Shown: positions 13,496-24,302, counted from the first letter of the stretch. The stretch is DNA of 64,000 nucleotides from Petunia secreta (GCA_029990175.1 JARKIP010000011.1:29300001-29364000); one strand, 5' to 3'. The notes: generated by a model from the sequence alone, not told the origin. Translations and numbers: made by a program.

Positions 13496-13501
13496 TAGCT
13501 G

Positions 13502-15301
13502 AGAGGAAACATAGGCATATCCTAGAGGTTGCCAGAACTATGAGATAGCAAGCTAGTATACCACTTAAAGTTTTGTGGACATTGTGTCCTTGTTGTAGTA
13601 TTTACCAATAATAGAATGCCTTCTTCAGTTACTGCAGGCTTATGTCCTTTTGAGAGATTGTATCACAGATCACCCTCTGTGAATCATCTCAGAATATTAG
13701 GTTATTTGTGTTATGCTAATTACCTACTAGAAATAGACAAATTCAAAAGTAGAGCTCTCCCTATAGCTTTCATTGCTTATTTTACCACCCAAAAGGGATA
13801 TATCTTGTATGACTATGTTCATCACATATTCATTATTAGTAGAGATATCTTATTTAGAAAAGATGTCTTTTCCTTCAAGCAAGCAAAAGACAAACCCTCA
13901 TCCCATTCTGCTCACTTAGATCCAGTATATAGTGATTCTCTCTTCTCAGAATATGAAGAAATTAATCCATCAGATGATCTTATTTAGGCTCATCCTAATC
14001 ACGTACAAAGTGATTCTGATCTTACCATCACTTCTACTTCTGAGCCACCTGATGATCATGATAACTCTTCAACCCCATCACGTCCTATTAGACTATCATC
14101 TGCTTCTTCACCATAACACACTCAAACTACAGTATCTTGTGATTCAGCTACCATTACACCTTATGTTCCACCACCTGCAGAACCTTTTAAAACACCTAAG
14201 AGGTCAAATATTCCTCCAGCTTGGATGAAATTTTTTTTCCTTGAATGTTTAGTTGGATATTCCTCATGCAATGTCCTGCTATGTGACTTATCAAAATATA
14301 TCACATACAAATCAGGCTTATATAGCATGTATTTTTTCAACCATTGAACTTGCTACTTATGATGAAGCCATCAAGGATCCTAGGTGGGTGGAAGCTATGC
14401 AGACTGAGATTTCAACTCTTGAATGAAATCACACATGGGAGGTTGTTTCACTCCCACCATGGAGGATACCTACTGGTTGTAAATGGTGTATAAAGTGAAG
14501 TATAAAGCTTCTGGAGAGGTCGAATGGTTTAAAAATAGACTTAGTAGCTAAGGGCTATAGTAAAAAAAAGGGCATTGATTATCAGGAAATCTTTTCTCCT
14601 ATAGTTAAGATGATTAATGTTAGAACCATTCTGTCCGTTGTAGCAGCTCAACTTTGGCGCATTCATCAGATGGATGTGTACAATGCTTTCTTATAAGGAT
14701 ACCTCTATAATAAAATTTAAATGGACCTTCCACAAGAATCCATTCAGGGGGAGACAAGACCAGTATGCAGACTTATTAAATCCATGTACTGTCTTAAACA
14801 AACACAGAGGTAGTGGAATGCAAAGTTTACTGAATCTCTTTTACTGATTAGGTTAAATAAAGCCAGCATGATCACTCATAATTTAAAAAATGGTCTACGA
14901 AAGATATAATTATGGTACTTGTGTATGTAGATGACATTCTACATTACTGACTGGCAGCAATCTGCAACTATTGTTAAGACCAAAGAAGCATTGCAATAGA
15001 CCTTCAAGATAAAAGACTTGGGAGACTTGAAGTATTTTCTAGGGGTTGAATTTGTAAGGTCAGATAAAGGTATTCTGATGAATCAGAGGAAGTACACTTT
15101 AGAGCTAATTGCTGAGTTAGGACTTGCAGCTGCAATCCAATGGCTACTCCTTTAGAAGCCAATGTGAGACTGACTACTAAGGAGTTTGATGATCATATCA
15201 AAGAAAATAGAAGCGGGACAGATGAAACCCTACCATATACAAGTATTTATCAGAGATTGATAAGAAAGTTTTTGTATTTATCAATAACCATGCTAGATAT
15301 T
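13502..15301 (+). pseudogene. Copia fragment: integrase C-terminus and reverse transcriptase (RVT_2)
   Basis: It continues the interrupted frame with AERKHRHILEVARTM, the end of the integrase core, then PFERLYHRSPSVNHLRILGYLCY at 13648-13720. The RT begins around 14340 (ATYDEAIKDPRWVEAMQTEI) with LVAKGYSKKKGIDYQEIFSP, the YVDD region near 14925, and DLGDLKYFLGVEF near 15015. It contains many stops. It ends at MLDI (15288-15301), exactly at the TSD of the LTR inserted at 15302. Confidence 0.85.
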
Positions 15302-17892
15302 TGTAACGGTCCAATATTGGACAAGTTACGTTTTGAGTTATTTACCTTAGCTAAATAGGTTAAATATTGAGGCTAACCATCGATATATTTATTTATATAT
15401 ATATATATATAATCTTCACGATTATTATATACCTATAGAGCCACTCATTGAGACATTGTTTATATGTAAGTAAGGTCTAAAATTATGTATTGATTAAGTG
15501 GCTAGTGTATCAAGTTGAGCAATTATTATGGGCTAGTGGCGAAAAAGCCTGGCCATGTGTGTTGCATTACAATTTGAGAAAATAACATATCTAGCCAAAA
15601 TTAAGCTTGGCCTTACATTCAAATAGACACAGGGACTCTTGAACAAAGGCTAGCCAAAAGTTATACTATATTAATATGTTTACAAAGATTTTTTCCTAAA
15701 ATAGTGGAAGTACAGGTCATAAGTTTAACTGATTTTTCTAAGCACGTTTTTTGCCTTTTTTTTGGGATATTAACACTAATTGAGATCTTATTCTCTACCA
15801 TATATAACAGCCATCACACTGATGAACGCAATCTCTTTCCCTTGTTCTTTTATCTAATTTTATATCAATCAAAAGATCTTTTGAATATCTTTTATTAATT
15901 TTTCCTCTTCATTTATTTTATCTTCTATAAAGAATGCATATTGCATGTGTATTTTTGTTATTTAGCTTATAAATTTGGAATATTGATGCATATTCATAGT
16001 ACTTGTATTATATTATATTTATGCACACGAATCTGTAATATATAAATGATAACCAATATATTTGGTGAATATTAGGAACAATGAGTGCATATTGATATAT
16101 ATCGTATAAGACAATATCCATGTTAAGATGTGCATATACCTTGCATAATACTCGTATATGTATAAAATATCAATGGGTATCCCTATAATGCATTGTCATA
16201 TGCGTGTGGTATGTATTAAATATACATTTTTATGAATCAGTAGCACCTCTATTATAAATAAAGACAAGATGTAAACAATTTAATTTTTTTTTATAATATG
16301 CGGAATATATACATTAAATTATAAGTGAATATTCCAAGTTTATTTTGGTAGAGCCATGCTGAAAGAGGAGATTAATAAGTTTTTCTGTATATTTGGGAAG
16401 CAATAATAGTTTATGGAGAAAGATAAGGAAAATGACCAACCATCTCCTAGAAAATAGGATATATACAAAATTAATTAAAAAATATACTCTAAAAATTCAG
16501 TCATGACCTATCATCTCCCCGCATTTAATGTGGATGTATTACCTTAAAGTGAATGGCTATAAAAAGTAGGATACCTAAGATTAAATGTCTAAAAATCATA
16601 ATAAAGATAAAATAGGCCTATTTTTTGTTATGCACTCCTCTGAATGTCTATACAATGTAAATTTCTCTTACAATTTCAAGATGAATGAGTGGCATCAGGC
16701 CCACTCTTTTGCTGTACAACGTGTATTGGCCTAGGTATCACATAGATAATGGAAATCCTCATTTTGTTGTTCATCAGCAAAGAATGGTGTTGCCACCGAC
16801 AACTGTAGCCATATCTAATTTTTGAATGGTTTCCATTGACACCGTTTATTTGAGGATCTTGTCTTTGTGTAACGGAATGTACTGACAACTAGACTAATCA
16901 ATGAAAAACAAGAATACACAAGAAGGAGCTCCTATTTTCGGTATTTTGGTCACAACAAATCAAAGAAAATGAGTTTGAGAAGTCGAGAGATTATTTAGGT
17001 GGTCATGTTGGACTCGTTCAGCTGTAGTGCTTCGTCGATTGAGGTAAGGGAGGCTTGAACTTCTACTTACTTGGTTTTCATTAAAGAGCCTAAAGTGGAT
17101 TTTGCTAGAATTATTTTTATTATTTCTCTAGGATTTAATAATTATGCTTATTTCTAATTTTAACTTGAGATAATGATTTTGGTTAAGACTAATTTAAACT
17201 TGAGGTTCTTAAAGTAGTTATGCTTATTTCTAATTTTAACTTGAGATAATGATTTTGGTTAAGACTAATTTAAACTTGAGGTTCTTAAAGTAGCTTGGTT
17301 ATGGTGGTTTACTTGGCTTTTTGGCTTGAATTGGTATAATTGGTGTTATTAATTGAGTTACTCTATACTTTGCAATTGAAATCGTCTATTAAGGCTATGA
17401 GCCTATATTTTGGAACGGCTACGGGCCCATATCATTAGAGGGTTACGAATCCATATATTCAATTAGTTATAGGCTAGTATTAATCTATTGGGATACGATC
17501 CCACGTTATGAGTTGGCTGCGAATACATATTATGATTTGTGTTGTCTTTTATGACTATCATACTAGTTTTTACTTGAATTGCCATTCTTGTGAATTCTTA
17601 CTGATAGTTGCTAATCTAATTATGCAGTTATTGTAATATATTATTATCTATGCTTTAGTTGTTATGCTGTATTTGATTGTGATGGGCGCACACTTGAAAG
17701 GGAGCGTGGTGTGGCCTAAAGGCACACTTGATATGGGGTGTGGTGTTGCCTAGGATGTGATATTCTAATTTGTGAAAGAGACACACAAGATGTGATATTT
17801 TAATTTGTGAAAGAGGCACACTTGATCGGAGGTGTGATGTGGCGTGGTATGTAACCCAGTTGATGTGAGAAAATATACTGGTTTGGCCTTTT
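15302..17892. other. Non-coding left part of the solo LTR
   Basis: AT-rich, with a short TA run at 15396-15411, a 76-bp tandem duplication at 17142-17293 and repeated GTGTGGTG/GGCACACTTGAT motifs at 17690-17835. No gene seen. Confidence 0.6.
17142..17293. repeat. 76-bp exact tandem duplication
   Basis: The block starting TTATGCTTATTTC and ending CTTAAAGTAG occurs twice head to tail at a 76-bp offset, apparently without change. It lies in the solo LTR. Confidence 0.9.
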
Positions 17893-17897
17893 ATAGT

Positions 17898-18559
17898 TGT
17901 ATTGGGTGAAATCCATCGTCACCAAAGTTGATGACTCGGCATCCACATAGGACGGCACACAAACGACACGTGGCTGCGAATGGATATGAAGGCAATGGAT
18001 AAGATCGAAGATAAACAGTTGCAACGGACAGATGAACAGTCACTACGGCCAGTAAAGTCGCAGCCCATCAATCAAGACAATTCAAAGTAGGAACCTTATC
18101 CACAAACAACACAACTGCTCGTCTAAGGAGTTACAACTGCTTGCGAACGGGCACATAAGCTGCCTATATATTGTAATTTAAGTCACTAGCATACAATCTA
18201 ATGCTTCTCTGAAATCTACACTTGTATTCAAAATATTTACTAGCATTCAATACTTTATCTCCAGCGAACATTTATTACTATTGCTGATCGAAAGATCTTC
18301 TCTACTGTTTCATTAATTGAATCTCTAAAAGAGTACGAGGAAAGGAATTTAATCAAGTCTGAACGGCCTGAGCACGGTTCCTTTTTTATCTGATTATTTA
18401 TTCATTATATCGCATTAATTGTCTCTTTACTTTTCCGCATTTATTACTGGCATTCATATTTACTTCATTAAGAGCATTTTAATCTCGATTATTGACCGTG
18501 ACCCCGCTCTACAAATTTAATTGTAAATTAACCTGATAAAACTAAATTACGGTTGAACA
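17898..18559 (+). repeat. 5' LTR of Tat-type element
   Basis: 662 bp, TG to CA, next to TSD ATAGT on its left and to the primer site on its right. It carries the promoter of the element. Confidence 0.95.
18165..18172 (+). promoter_or_regulatory. Putative LTR TATA box (TATATATT)
   Basis: A TATA-like octamer inside the LTR, about 270 bp after its start, preceded by a more GC-rich U3-like stretch. The same site recurs in the 3' LTR. The transcription start was not determined. Confidence 0.5.
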
Positions 18560-18561
18560 AT

Positions 18562-18579
18562 TTGGCGACCACAGTGGGA
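18562..18579 (+). other. Primer-binding site
   Basis: TGGCGACCACAGTGGGAG begins two bases after the LTR end, the standard position and TGG start of a tRNA primer site. I could not assign the tRNA with confidence. Confidence 0.65.
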
Positions 18580-18679
18580 GCCGGTCAATAACGTCCGTAG
18601 GTTAAAATCGCTCGTCGTATTTTATTGTCTATTCGTTTTTCCTTCGATCGCTGGTTCTCCCCGTTTTTTCTTTGTTGAA

Positions 18680-20953
18680 ATGGCAGATAACAACTCGCAC
18701 AACAACGTTCTTATTGAAGAGCAACAAGACCTCAACGCTGCGGAGCAGATAAACCAGAATCTGGCCGGAGATGGGCAGCAAGATGTTCCCCTTGCAGACG
18801 ACGACGTGATCCCCATTGCAGAGGACGAGAACGTGCTTCCAGCGGAACAGGAGAACGAGCACAGCCAGCAAGGCAGCAGAAATAGTCGCAACCCTAGCCG
18901 AGTGAATGTCGATCAGGAAGCTGGAGGATCTAGAAGACCCAATGGCCCAAGGAATTCGAGGAACTCTCAGGATGCTATCCTCGAATTCATACGACAGCAG
19001 GCCGAGATCAACAGGCAGATACGGGAAGCTATCGACGGCCTGCGAGGACAGAACACGCCAAACACGAGAAATCCACCCATGGGACGTCCAAGGGATGCTT
19101 CACCATCTCGTGCTTCGAGGCGAGCAGAAAATCAGAATGCGGGTTCAGCGGTGCCGACTGAGATGAGCGAAGTCATGGAGGCTCTCACCAAGCAATTCAA
19201 GGAGAGTCAAGAGGCTTTGCAACGCTCCCTTCACGAAAGGATCGACCAAATCCCAGGCGCACCACCCACTCTGAAGAAAGTTGACGTTCAGCGGTATTCA
19301 CAAAGGCCTTGGAAGAAAGAAGCAGCACCAAAGGCCATCCCCAAGACATTCAAAATGCCAAACATACCAAGATATCGGGGAACAACTGACCCCAATGATC
19401 ACTTGATGATGTTTAGCAACTTCATAAAAGCAAGCGACTTGACCGACGAGGAAATCGAATCGGTGCAATTAAAGAAATTCGTGGAAACATTGGCGGACGG
19501 AGCTCTACGGTGGTATTCCATGTTGCCACCAAATTCAATAGGATCTTTTGCCGAGATGGCGGAGTTATTCGTCAAAGCACACACAGGCGCCCAGAAGACA
19601 GAGACAAGAGTTGAGGATATCTTTGAAATCAAGCAGCTGCCTGGGGAGTCTCTCCGGAAGTATGTAGATCGCTTTCAGCGAGAGCGTATGTTGCTACCCA
19701 AGGTTCCAGATCGATGGGCAGCAATTGCATTCACCAACAGCTTGGACGTCAAGAGCTCCGAGGCGACCAGGCGACTGTACGAATCCCTGCGGGAATATCC
19801 TGCGGCAAACTGGTCGGATGTCTACAACCGCTACAATTCCAAGGTACGTATAGACGAAGATAAATTAATTGGCACAGGTACCCGAGGACGGAGCCAAACA
19901 CGCACCAACGGCGCTGGGGGGAAGATCGAGACGGACAGGCCAGACGCACGGCACGAGCCGTACCCTAGCCGATCACGCAACAACTCCAACGGACGCGGTC
20001 GCAACAACAGAGGCCTGGCGAGGAACACTGATTCTGCCTCAACCTCTAGTGGGATCCCAACCCTGCCCGTCTTCAGCATCGGAGCAGTCGAGCTTGTAGC
20101 AGTTCTCGAGGGGATGAGCGAAAAGGTCAAATGGCCCAAGGATATGAAGGGTGACCCCAGCAAACGCAACAACAACTTGTGGTGCGAGTTCCATCGCGAT
20201 CACGGCCACACAACGGATGACTGCAAGGCTCTAAGGTATGAAGTTGCTAACTTGTTGAAACAGGGCTATCTCAAGGAGTACTTGACAGAAAAAGGGAAGC
20301 AGACTCATGCGAAGGCCCAGCAGAACAAGTCAGGACCTCCCCGAGTATCTTCTCCAAAAATGACGGTCAACGTCATCTCTGGCGGTATTGAGGTTGACGC
20401 AGTCACATACACAGCAAAGAAGTATGCTAAAGTCTCTATTACGAAGACCAAGCGACCACGACTTGAGGATGTAATGACTTTTGAAGAAGCAGATGCAGAT
20501 GGCTTGCAGTTTCCTCACATGGACGCTTTGGTGATAACGCTACGAGTGGAAGAGTTCGACGTCAAGAGGGTGCTCGTTGATCCAGGAAGCTCAGCAAACA
20601 TCATATTATCTCGGGTCGTGCAGCAGTTGAAATTATACGATGGGATTGTACCAATTTCTCGCGTTCTCTCAGGATTTAACAACTCCAGTGAGAAAACGTT
20701 GGGAGAAATTACGCTAACGACCCTGGTCGAAGGTGTCATGAGACGGACAACGTTTCATGTCATTGATGGAGACATGGCCTACAACATAATCCTTGGGAGG
20801 CCATGGATACACGACATGCAGGCAGTTCCGTCAACCTATCACCAAGTGATGAAATTCCCTTCGGAGTGGGGAATACGGGAAGTTCGAGGAGAGCAGCGTT
20901 GCGCTAGAGATTGCTACTCAGTCGCAGTCAAGCTCCCCGAGGAAGCAAAATAG
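18680..20953 (+). CDS. Gag-protease polyprotein of Tat-type retrotransposon (757 aa)
   Basis: Intact ORF from the first good ATG after the primer site (MADNNSHNN). Residues 1-200 are a polar, low-complexity, Arg/Asn/Gln-rich region. A retrotransposon Gag core lies at about 220-400 (FKMPNIPRYRGTTDPNDHL, LADGALRWYSMLP, QLPGESLRKYVDRFQRE). A zinc-knuckle-like CEFHRDHGHTTDDC is near residue 500. An aspartic protease core VDPGSSANIILSR is near 635, with a second flap/ILGRPW motif near 700. Gag forms the particle and binds the RNA. Protease cleaves the polyprotein. It ends with UAG in a leaky-stop context in the same frame as pol. The protease has DPG where DTG or DSG is common, a variant usual in this lineage. 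Confidence 0.93.
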   Translation: MADNNSHNNVLIEEQQDLNAAEQINQNLAGDGQQDVPLADDDVIPIAEDENVLPAEQENEHSQQGSRNSRNPSRVNVDQEAGGSRRPNGPRNSRNSQDAILEFIRQQAEINRQIREAIDGLRGQNTPNTRNPPMGRPRDASPSRASRRAENQNAGSAVPTEMSEVMEALTKQFKESQEALQRSLHERIDQIPGAPPTLKKVDVQRYSQRPWKKEAAPKAIPKTFKMPNIPRYRGTTDPNDHLMMFSNFIKASDLTDEEIESVQLKKFVETLADGALRWYSMLPPNSIGSFAEMAELFVKAHTGAQKTETRVEDIFEIKQLPGESLRKYVDRFQRERMLLPKVPDRWAAIAFTNSLDVKSSEATRRLYESLREYPAANWSDVYNRYNSKVRIDEDKLIGTGTRGRSQTRTNGAGGKIETDRPDARHEPYPSRSRNNSNGRGRNNRGLARNTDSASTSSGIPTLPVFSIGAVELVAVLEGMSEKVKWPKDMKGDPSKRNNNLWCEFHRDHGHTTDDCKALRYEVANLLKQGYLKEYLTEKGKQTHAKAQQNKSGPPRVSSPKMTVNVISGGIEVDAVTYTAKKYAKVSITKTKRPRLEDVMTFEEADADGLQFPHMDALVITLRVEEFDVKRVLVDPGSSANIILSRVVQQLKLYDGIVPISRVLSGFNNSSEKTLGEITLTTLVEGVMRRTTFHVIDGDMAYNIILGRPWIHDMQAVPSTYHQVMKFPSEWGIREVRGEQRCARDCYSVAVKLPEEAK

Positions 20954-20959
20954 CAATTA
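20951..20959 (+). promoter_or_regulatory. Probable stop-codon readthrough site UAG-CAA-UUA between gag-pro and pol
   Basis: The gag-pro stop TAG is followed by CAATTA, matching the UAG-CAR-YYA context that gives programmed readthrough in tobamoviruses. Pol is in the same frame (764 codons after the Gag ATG) with no further stop until 23321. The open frame continues directly after the stop, and the first pol ATG is only at 20972. Inference: Gag-Pol is made by a few percent readthrough. Confidence 0.75.
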
Positions 20960-20971
20960 ACGAATCCGGGA

Positions 20972-23323
20972 TTGGGATCAAGCAGCGGAACTTCAGACTA
21001 CCAAATCCCGGAATTCATATCAAAATTAGATGCACGAGAAGAGTACGCGCCAACCATTGAAGCTCTAGAACCAGAAGAACTTTTCGACAACATGCCTGAA
21101 AGGAAGGTGTACTTGGGAGCAGAGCTGAACAAAGATTTACGGAGAGACATCTTGCATTTCCTCAAGGGACGGCACGCCACCTTTGCGTGGTCGCATGAGG
21201 ACATGACGGGGATCTCCCCGAAGATTATCTCTCACAAGTTGAATGTAGATCCATACTTCCGCCCGGTGAAGCAAAAGAAACGCCAGCAAGGAGCATTCAG
21301 GAACCAAATCATAAACGACGAAGTTGACCGCTTGCTCAAGATCGGCTCTGTCCGAGAAGTCAAATATCCCGATTGGTTGGCCAACGTGGTCGTAGTGGCC
21401 AAGAAGAATGGCAAGTGGAGGGTTTGCATCGACTTCACTGATCTGAACAAAGCCTGCCCGAAAGATTCTTATCCGCTACCTCAAATTGACCAACTAATCG
21501 ACGCAACAGCCGGGCATGAGGTGCTTACATTCCTTGACGCATACTCAGGCTACAACCAAATCCTGATGAATCCCGACGACCAGGAGAAGACCTCTTTCAT
21601 TACTTGCCGAGGTACGTATTGCTACAAAGTAATGCCTTTTGGACTTAAAAATGCAGGTGCAACCTACCAACGGTTAGTCAACCGGATGTTTCACGATCAC
21701 ATTGGCAAAACCATGGAGGTTTACATCGACGACATGCTGATCAAATCCAAGCGAGCAGAGGACCACTTAGCTCATTTGGAGGAAGCCTTTAGGATCCTTG
21801 ATCAATATAACATGAAGCTCAACCCGGAGAAATGCGCGTTTGGAGTGGGTTCAGGGAAGTTCCTTGGTTTCATCGTCTCCCAACGAGGGATCGAGGTAAA
21901 TCCTGCCCAGATAAAAGCAATAGAAGCCATCCCCGACGTACTTCACAACAGGAAAGATGTGATGCGGCTAACCGGGAGAGTAGCGGCGCTGAGGAGATTC
22001 ATCTCCCGCTCGTCTGATCGGTGCAAAAGCTTCTTCGACGTGCTGAAACAAAACAGAGAGTTTGAGTGGACCCCCGAATGTCAGCAAGCACTTAAGGACT
22101 TGAAGCGGTACTTGTCGAGCCCACCTTTACTTTCAACGCCACAACCAGGTGAACAGCTATTACTCTACCTGGCCGTATCTGAGTCAGCGGTAAGTGCAGT
22201 CTTGGTGCGAGAAGACAAAGGTAAGCAACTACCAATTTATTACATCAGTAAATCTCTATTAGATGCTGAAACACGCTATCAGCCTTTGGAAAAACTGGCT
22301 CTAGCATTGGTAATCGCTGCCCGCAAATTAAGACCTTATTTCCAAAGTCATTCAATAGCTGTAGTTACTACTTTCCCCTTACGTAATATCTTGCACAAAC
22401 CTGAATTTTCGGGCAGACTAGTAAAATGGGCGGTAGAATTAAGTGAATTTGACATATCTTACCAACCCCGGGTAGCAATAAAATCTCAAGCTCTGGCAGA
22501 TTTTATCGCAGATTTTAGCGCCACCATGTACCTTGATGCTCAGCGTGAGGCGGTTCTCTTCGCCGGATCCGAGCCGGGGACTTGGACCTTGCACACTGAT
22601 GGATCCTCGAGCGTGAAAGGGTCGGGGCTGGGTTTAGTCCTCACCACTCCCTCGGGTGAAACCATCAGGCAGGCTATAAAATGTCCTTTTGTTACTAACA
22701 ATGAGGCCGAGTATGAGGCCGTAATTGCAGGATTGAAACTAGCTCGAGATTATGGGGCAGACCGGATTCACCTCAAAAGTGATTCCGCCCTGGTAGTTAA
22801 TCAGATAAATGGAGGTTTCGTAGCAAGAGAATCTCGTATGCAGAGGTATCTTGCCCGAGTCACTGGTTTACTGGCACAATTCAGCAATTGGGGAGCTACG
22901 CAGATCCCGCGGGAGGAGAATCATGAAGCCGATGCCTTGGCCAATTTGGGCTCAGTCGCAGAAATTGGAGCAGCAGGTTCAATGGCTGTAGCTCATCTCC
23001 TGTGCACAACAATCGATAAGGACGCGATGGAGGTCAACACGACCAGCCTAACTTGGGATTGGAGGAATGAGATAATCAACTACATATTGCATGGAACCTT
23101 GCCGTCAGACGTTAAGGCCGCTCGAAAATTGAGGATAAAGGCCGCCAGATATACAATCATAGATGGCACCCTCTATCGAAAGACTTTTGCAGGTCCACTC
23201 GCTAAATGCCTAGGCCCCAGCCAAACAGAGTATGTGATGAGAGAAGTTCATGAGGGGTGCTGTGGAAATCACTTGGGAGGAAAGGCGCTTGCGCGGAAAC
23301 TCATACGAGCAGGTTATTATTAG
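20972..23323 (+). CDS. Pol polyprotein part 1: reverse transcriptase, RNase H, second RNase H, integrase zinc region (783 aa)
   Basis: Coordinates start at the first ATG, but the frame is open from 20954 and is probably entered by readthrough. RT signatures: NGKWRVCIDFTDLNKACPKD near residue 145, FLDAYSGYNQI near 185, VMPFGLKNAGATYQRLV near 220, and catalytic VYIDDML near 250. The connection/RNase H region of gypsy type runs to about 520 (YYISKSLLDAETRYQPLEKLAL is cut short here). A second RNase H follows at about 540-665 (LHTDGSSSVKGSGLGLVL, NNEAEYEAVIAGL, LKSDSALVV, NHEADALANL), as in Tat elements. It ends in the integrase zinc-binding region (CCGNHLGGKALARKLI) at a TAG where the family has Trp (GYYW). 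The ORF continues in frame at 23330. Confidence 0.92.
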   Translation: MGSSSGTSDYQIPEFISKLDAREEYAPTIEALEPEELFDNMPERKVYLGAELNKDLRRDILHFLKGRHATFAWSHEDMTGISPKIISHKLNVDPYFRPVKQKKRQQGAFRNQIINDEVDRLLKIGSVREVKYPDWLANVVVVAKKNGKWRVCIDFTDLNKACPKDSYPLPQIDQLIDATAGHEVLTFLDAYSGYNQILMNPDDQEKTSFITCRGTYCYKVMPFGLKNAGATYQRLVNRMFHDHIGKTMEVYIDDMLIKSKRAEDHLAHLEEAFRILDQYNMKLNPEKCAFGVGSGKFLGFIVSQRGIEVNPAQIKAIEAIPDVLHNRKDVMRLTGRVAALRRFISRSSDRCKSFFDVLKQNREFEWTPECQQALKDLKRYLSSPPLLSTPQPGEQLLLYLAVSESAVSAVLVREDKGKQLPIYYISKSLLDAETRYQPLEKLALALVIAARKLRPYFQSHSIAVVTTFPLRNILHKPEFSGRLVKWAVELSEFDISYQPRVAIKSQALADFIADFSATMYLDAQREAVLFAGSEPGTWTLHTDGSSSVKGSGLGLVLTTPSGETIRQAIKCPFVTNNEAEYEAVIAGLKLARDYGADRIHLKSDSALVVNQINGGFVARESRMQRYLARVTGLLAQFSNWGATQIPREENHEADALANLGSVAEIGAAGSMAVAHLLCTTIDKDAMEVNTTSLTWDWRNEIINYILHGTLPSDVKAARKLRIKAARYTIIDGTLYRKTFAGPLAKCLGPSQTEYVMREVHEGCCGNHLGGKALARKLIRAGYY

Positions 23324-23329
23324 GACAAG

Positions 23330-24295
23330 ATGGAGAAAGATACCAACGAGTTTGTCAAAAAATGCGATAAGTGCCAGAGGTTTGCGCATCTCCTCCATCA
23401 ACCGGCGGAGCCCTTGCATTCGATCATTTCCCCGTGGCCGTTTATGAAGTGGGGGATGGACATCGTTGGACCACTACCAACTGCGCCTAGGGGGGTGCGT
23501 TTCTTGTTAATAATTACTGATTATTTCACAAAGTGGGTTGAGGCCGCAGCATATTCGAAGATACGTCAAACAGAAGTAATTGATTTCCTGTGGCGTTATG
23601 TCATTTGTCGGTTTGGAGCACCCAAAGAAATTGTTATGGACAACGGCCCCCAGTTCGTTGGTCAGAAGGTCACGAAGTTCCTTGAGGATCTGCATATTAA
23701 AAGAATTACTTCCTCCCCATACCACCCAGTGGCAAACGGGCAGGCGGAATCAACCAACAAAATAATAGTGGATTCACTCAAGAAGCGCCTCGAGCAGGCC
23801 AAAGGATGTTGGGTGGAAGAACTCCCCGGGGTTCTTTGGGCATATAGAACAACCACGAAAATGAGCACCGGGGAGACACCTTACTCGTTAGTGTATGGCT
23901 CCGATGCATTAATCCCAGTCGAAATTGGCGAGCCAAGTCTCAGATATGCCCATGCAACCGTAGAATCTAATTCAGTCAACCTCTCTGGGGAATTGGATTT
24001 TCTGGAAGAACGCAGGGAGTTAGCATTGATACGAGTGGTGGCTCAGAAAGAAAGGATAGAGCAATATTACAATCGGGGACTGAGGCTACGCAACTTCGAA
24101 GTCGGGGACTTTGTATTGCGTAGAGTCTCCCAGAGCACGCAAGAGGTGAACGCCGGCAAACTTGGTCCAAACTGGGAGGGTCCATACAAGGTGGTTGCAT
24201 CAGCTGGTAAAGGTTCATACCGTTTGGCACGACCAGATGGATCGCTTTTACCCAGCAGTTGGAACGTGGCTCACTTGAAAAAGTACCACTTCTAA
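23330..24295 (+). CDS. Pol polyprotein part 2: integrase catalytic and C-terminal domains (321 aa)
   Basis: Same frame as the preceding ORF, from which it is separated by one TAG (23321-23323). Zinc residues CDKCQRFA are at the start. The DDE core is complete: Asp in WGMDIVGPLP, Asp in IVMDNGPQFVG and Glu in GQAESTNKI, with the usual DD35E spacing. The C-terminal half (NFEVGDFVLRRV, LGPNWEGPYKVV, SWNVAHLKKYHF) is the GPY/F-type region. No chromodomain is seen. The ATG at 23330 is probably not a real start. Without suppression of the TAG no integrase is fused to RT, so this copy may depend on other copies for integration. Confidence 0.9.
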   Translation: MEKDTNEFVKKCDKCQRFAHLLHQPAEPLHSIISPWPFMKWGMDIVGPLPTAPRGVRFLLIITDYFTKWVEAAAYSKIRQTEVIDFLWRYVICRFGAPKEIVMDNGPQFVGQKVTKFLEDLHIKRITSSPYHPVANGQAESTNKIIVDSLKKRLEQAKGCWVEELPGVLWAYRTTTKMSTGETPYSLVYGSDALIPVEIGEPSLRYAHATVESNSVNLSGELDFLEERRELALIRVVAQKERIEQYYNRGLRLRNFEVGDFVLRRVSQSTQEVNAGKLGPNWEGPYKVVASAGKGSYRLARPDGSLLPSSWNVAHLKKYHF

Positions 24296-24302
24296 GTGGT
24301 AC
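24283..24302 (+). terminator. Perfect hairpin spanning the pol stop codon
   Basis: A 9-bp perfect inverted repeat, GTACCACTT and AAGTGGTAC with a 2-base loop, contains the pol TAA (24293-24295). It could slow ribosomes or stabilise the 3' part of the RNA. The role is unknown and 'terminator' is only the nearest category. Confidence 0.4.

Noticed and set aside
18622..21204. Minus-strand and alternate-frame ORFs over gag-pol
   Set aside because: Shadows of the GC-rich gag-pro and pol genes.
20954..24295. Endogenous pararetrovirus or other viral pol
   Set aside because: Flanking LTRs with TSD, a DDE integrase and a Tat-type second RNase H show an LTR retrotransposon. Pararetroviruses lack integrase and LTRs.
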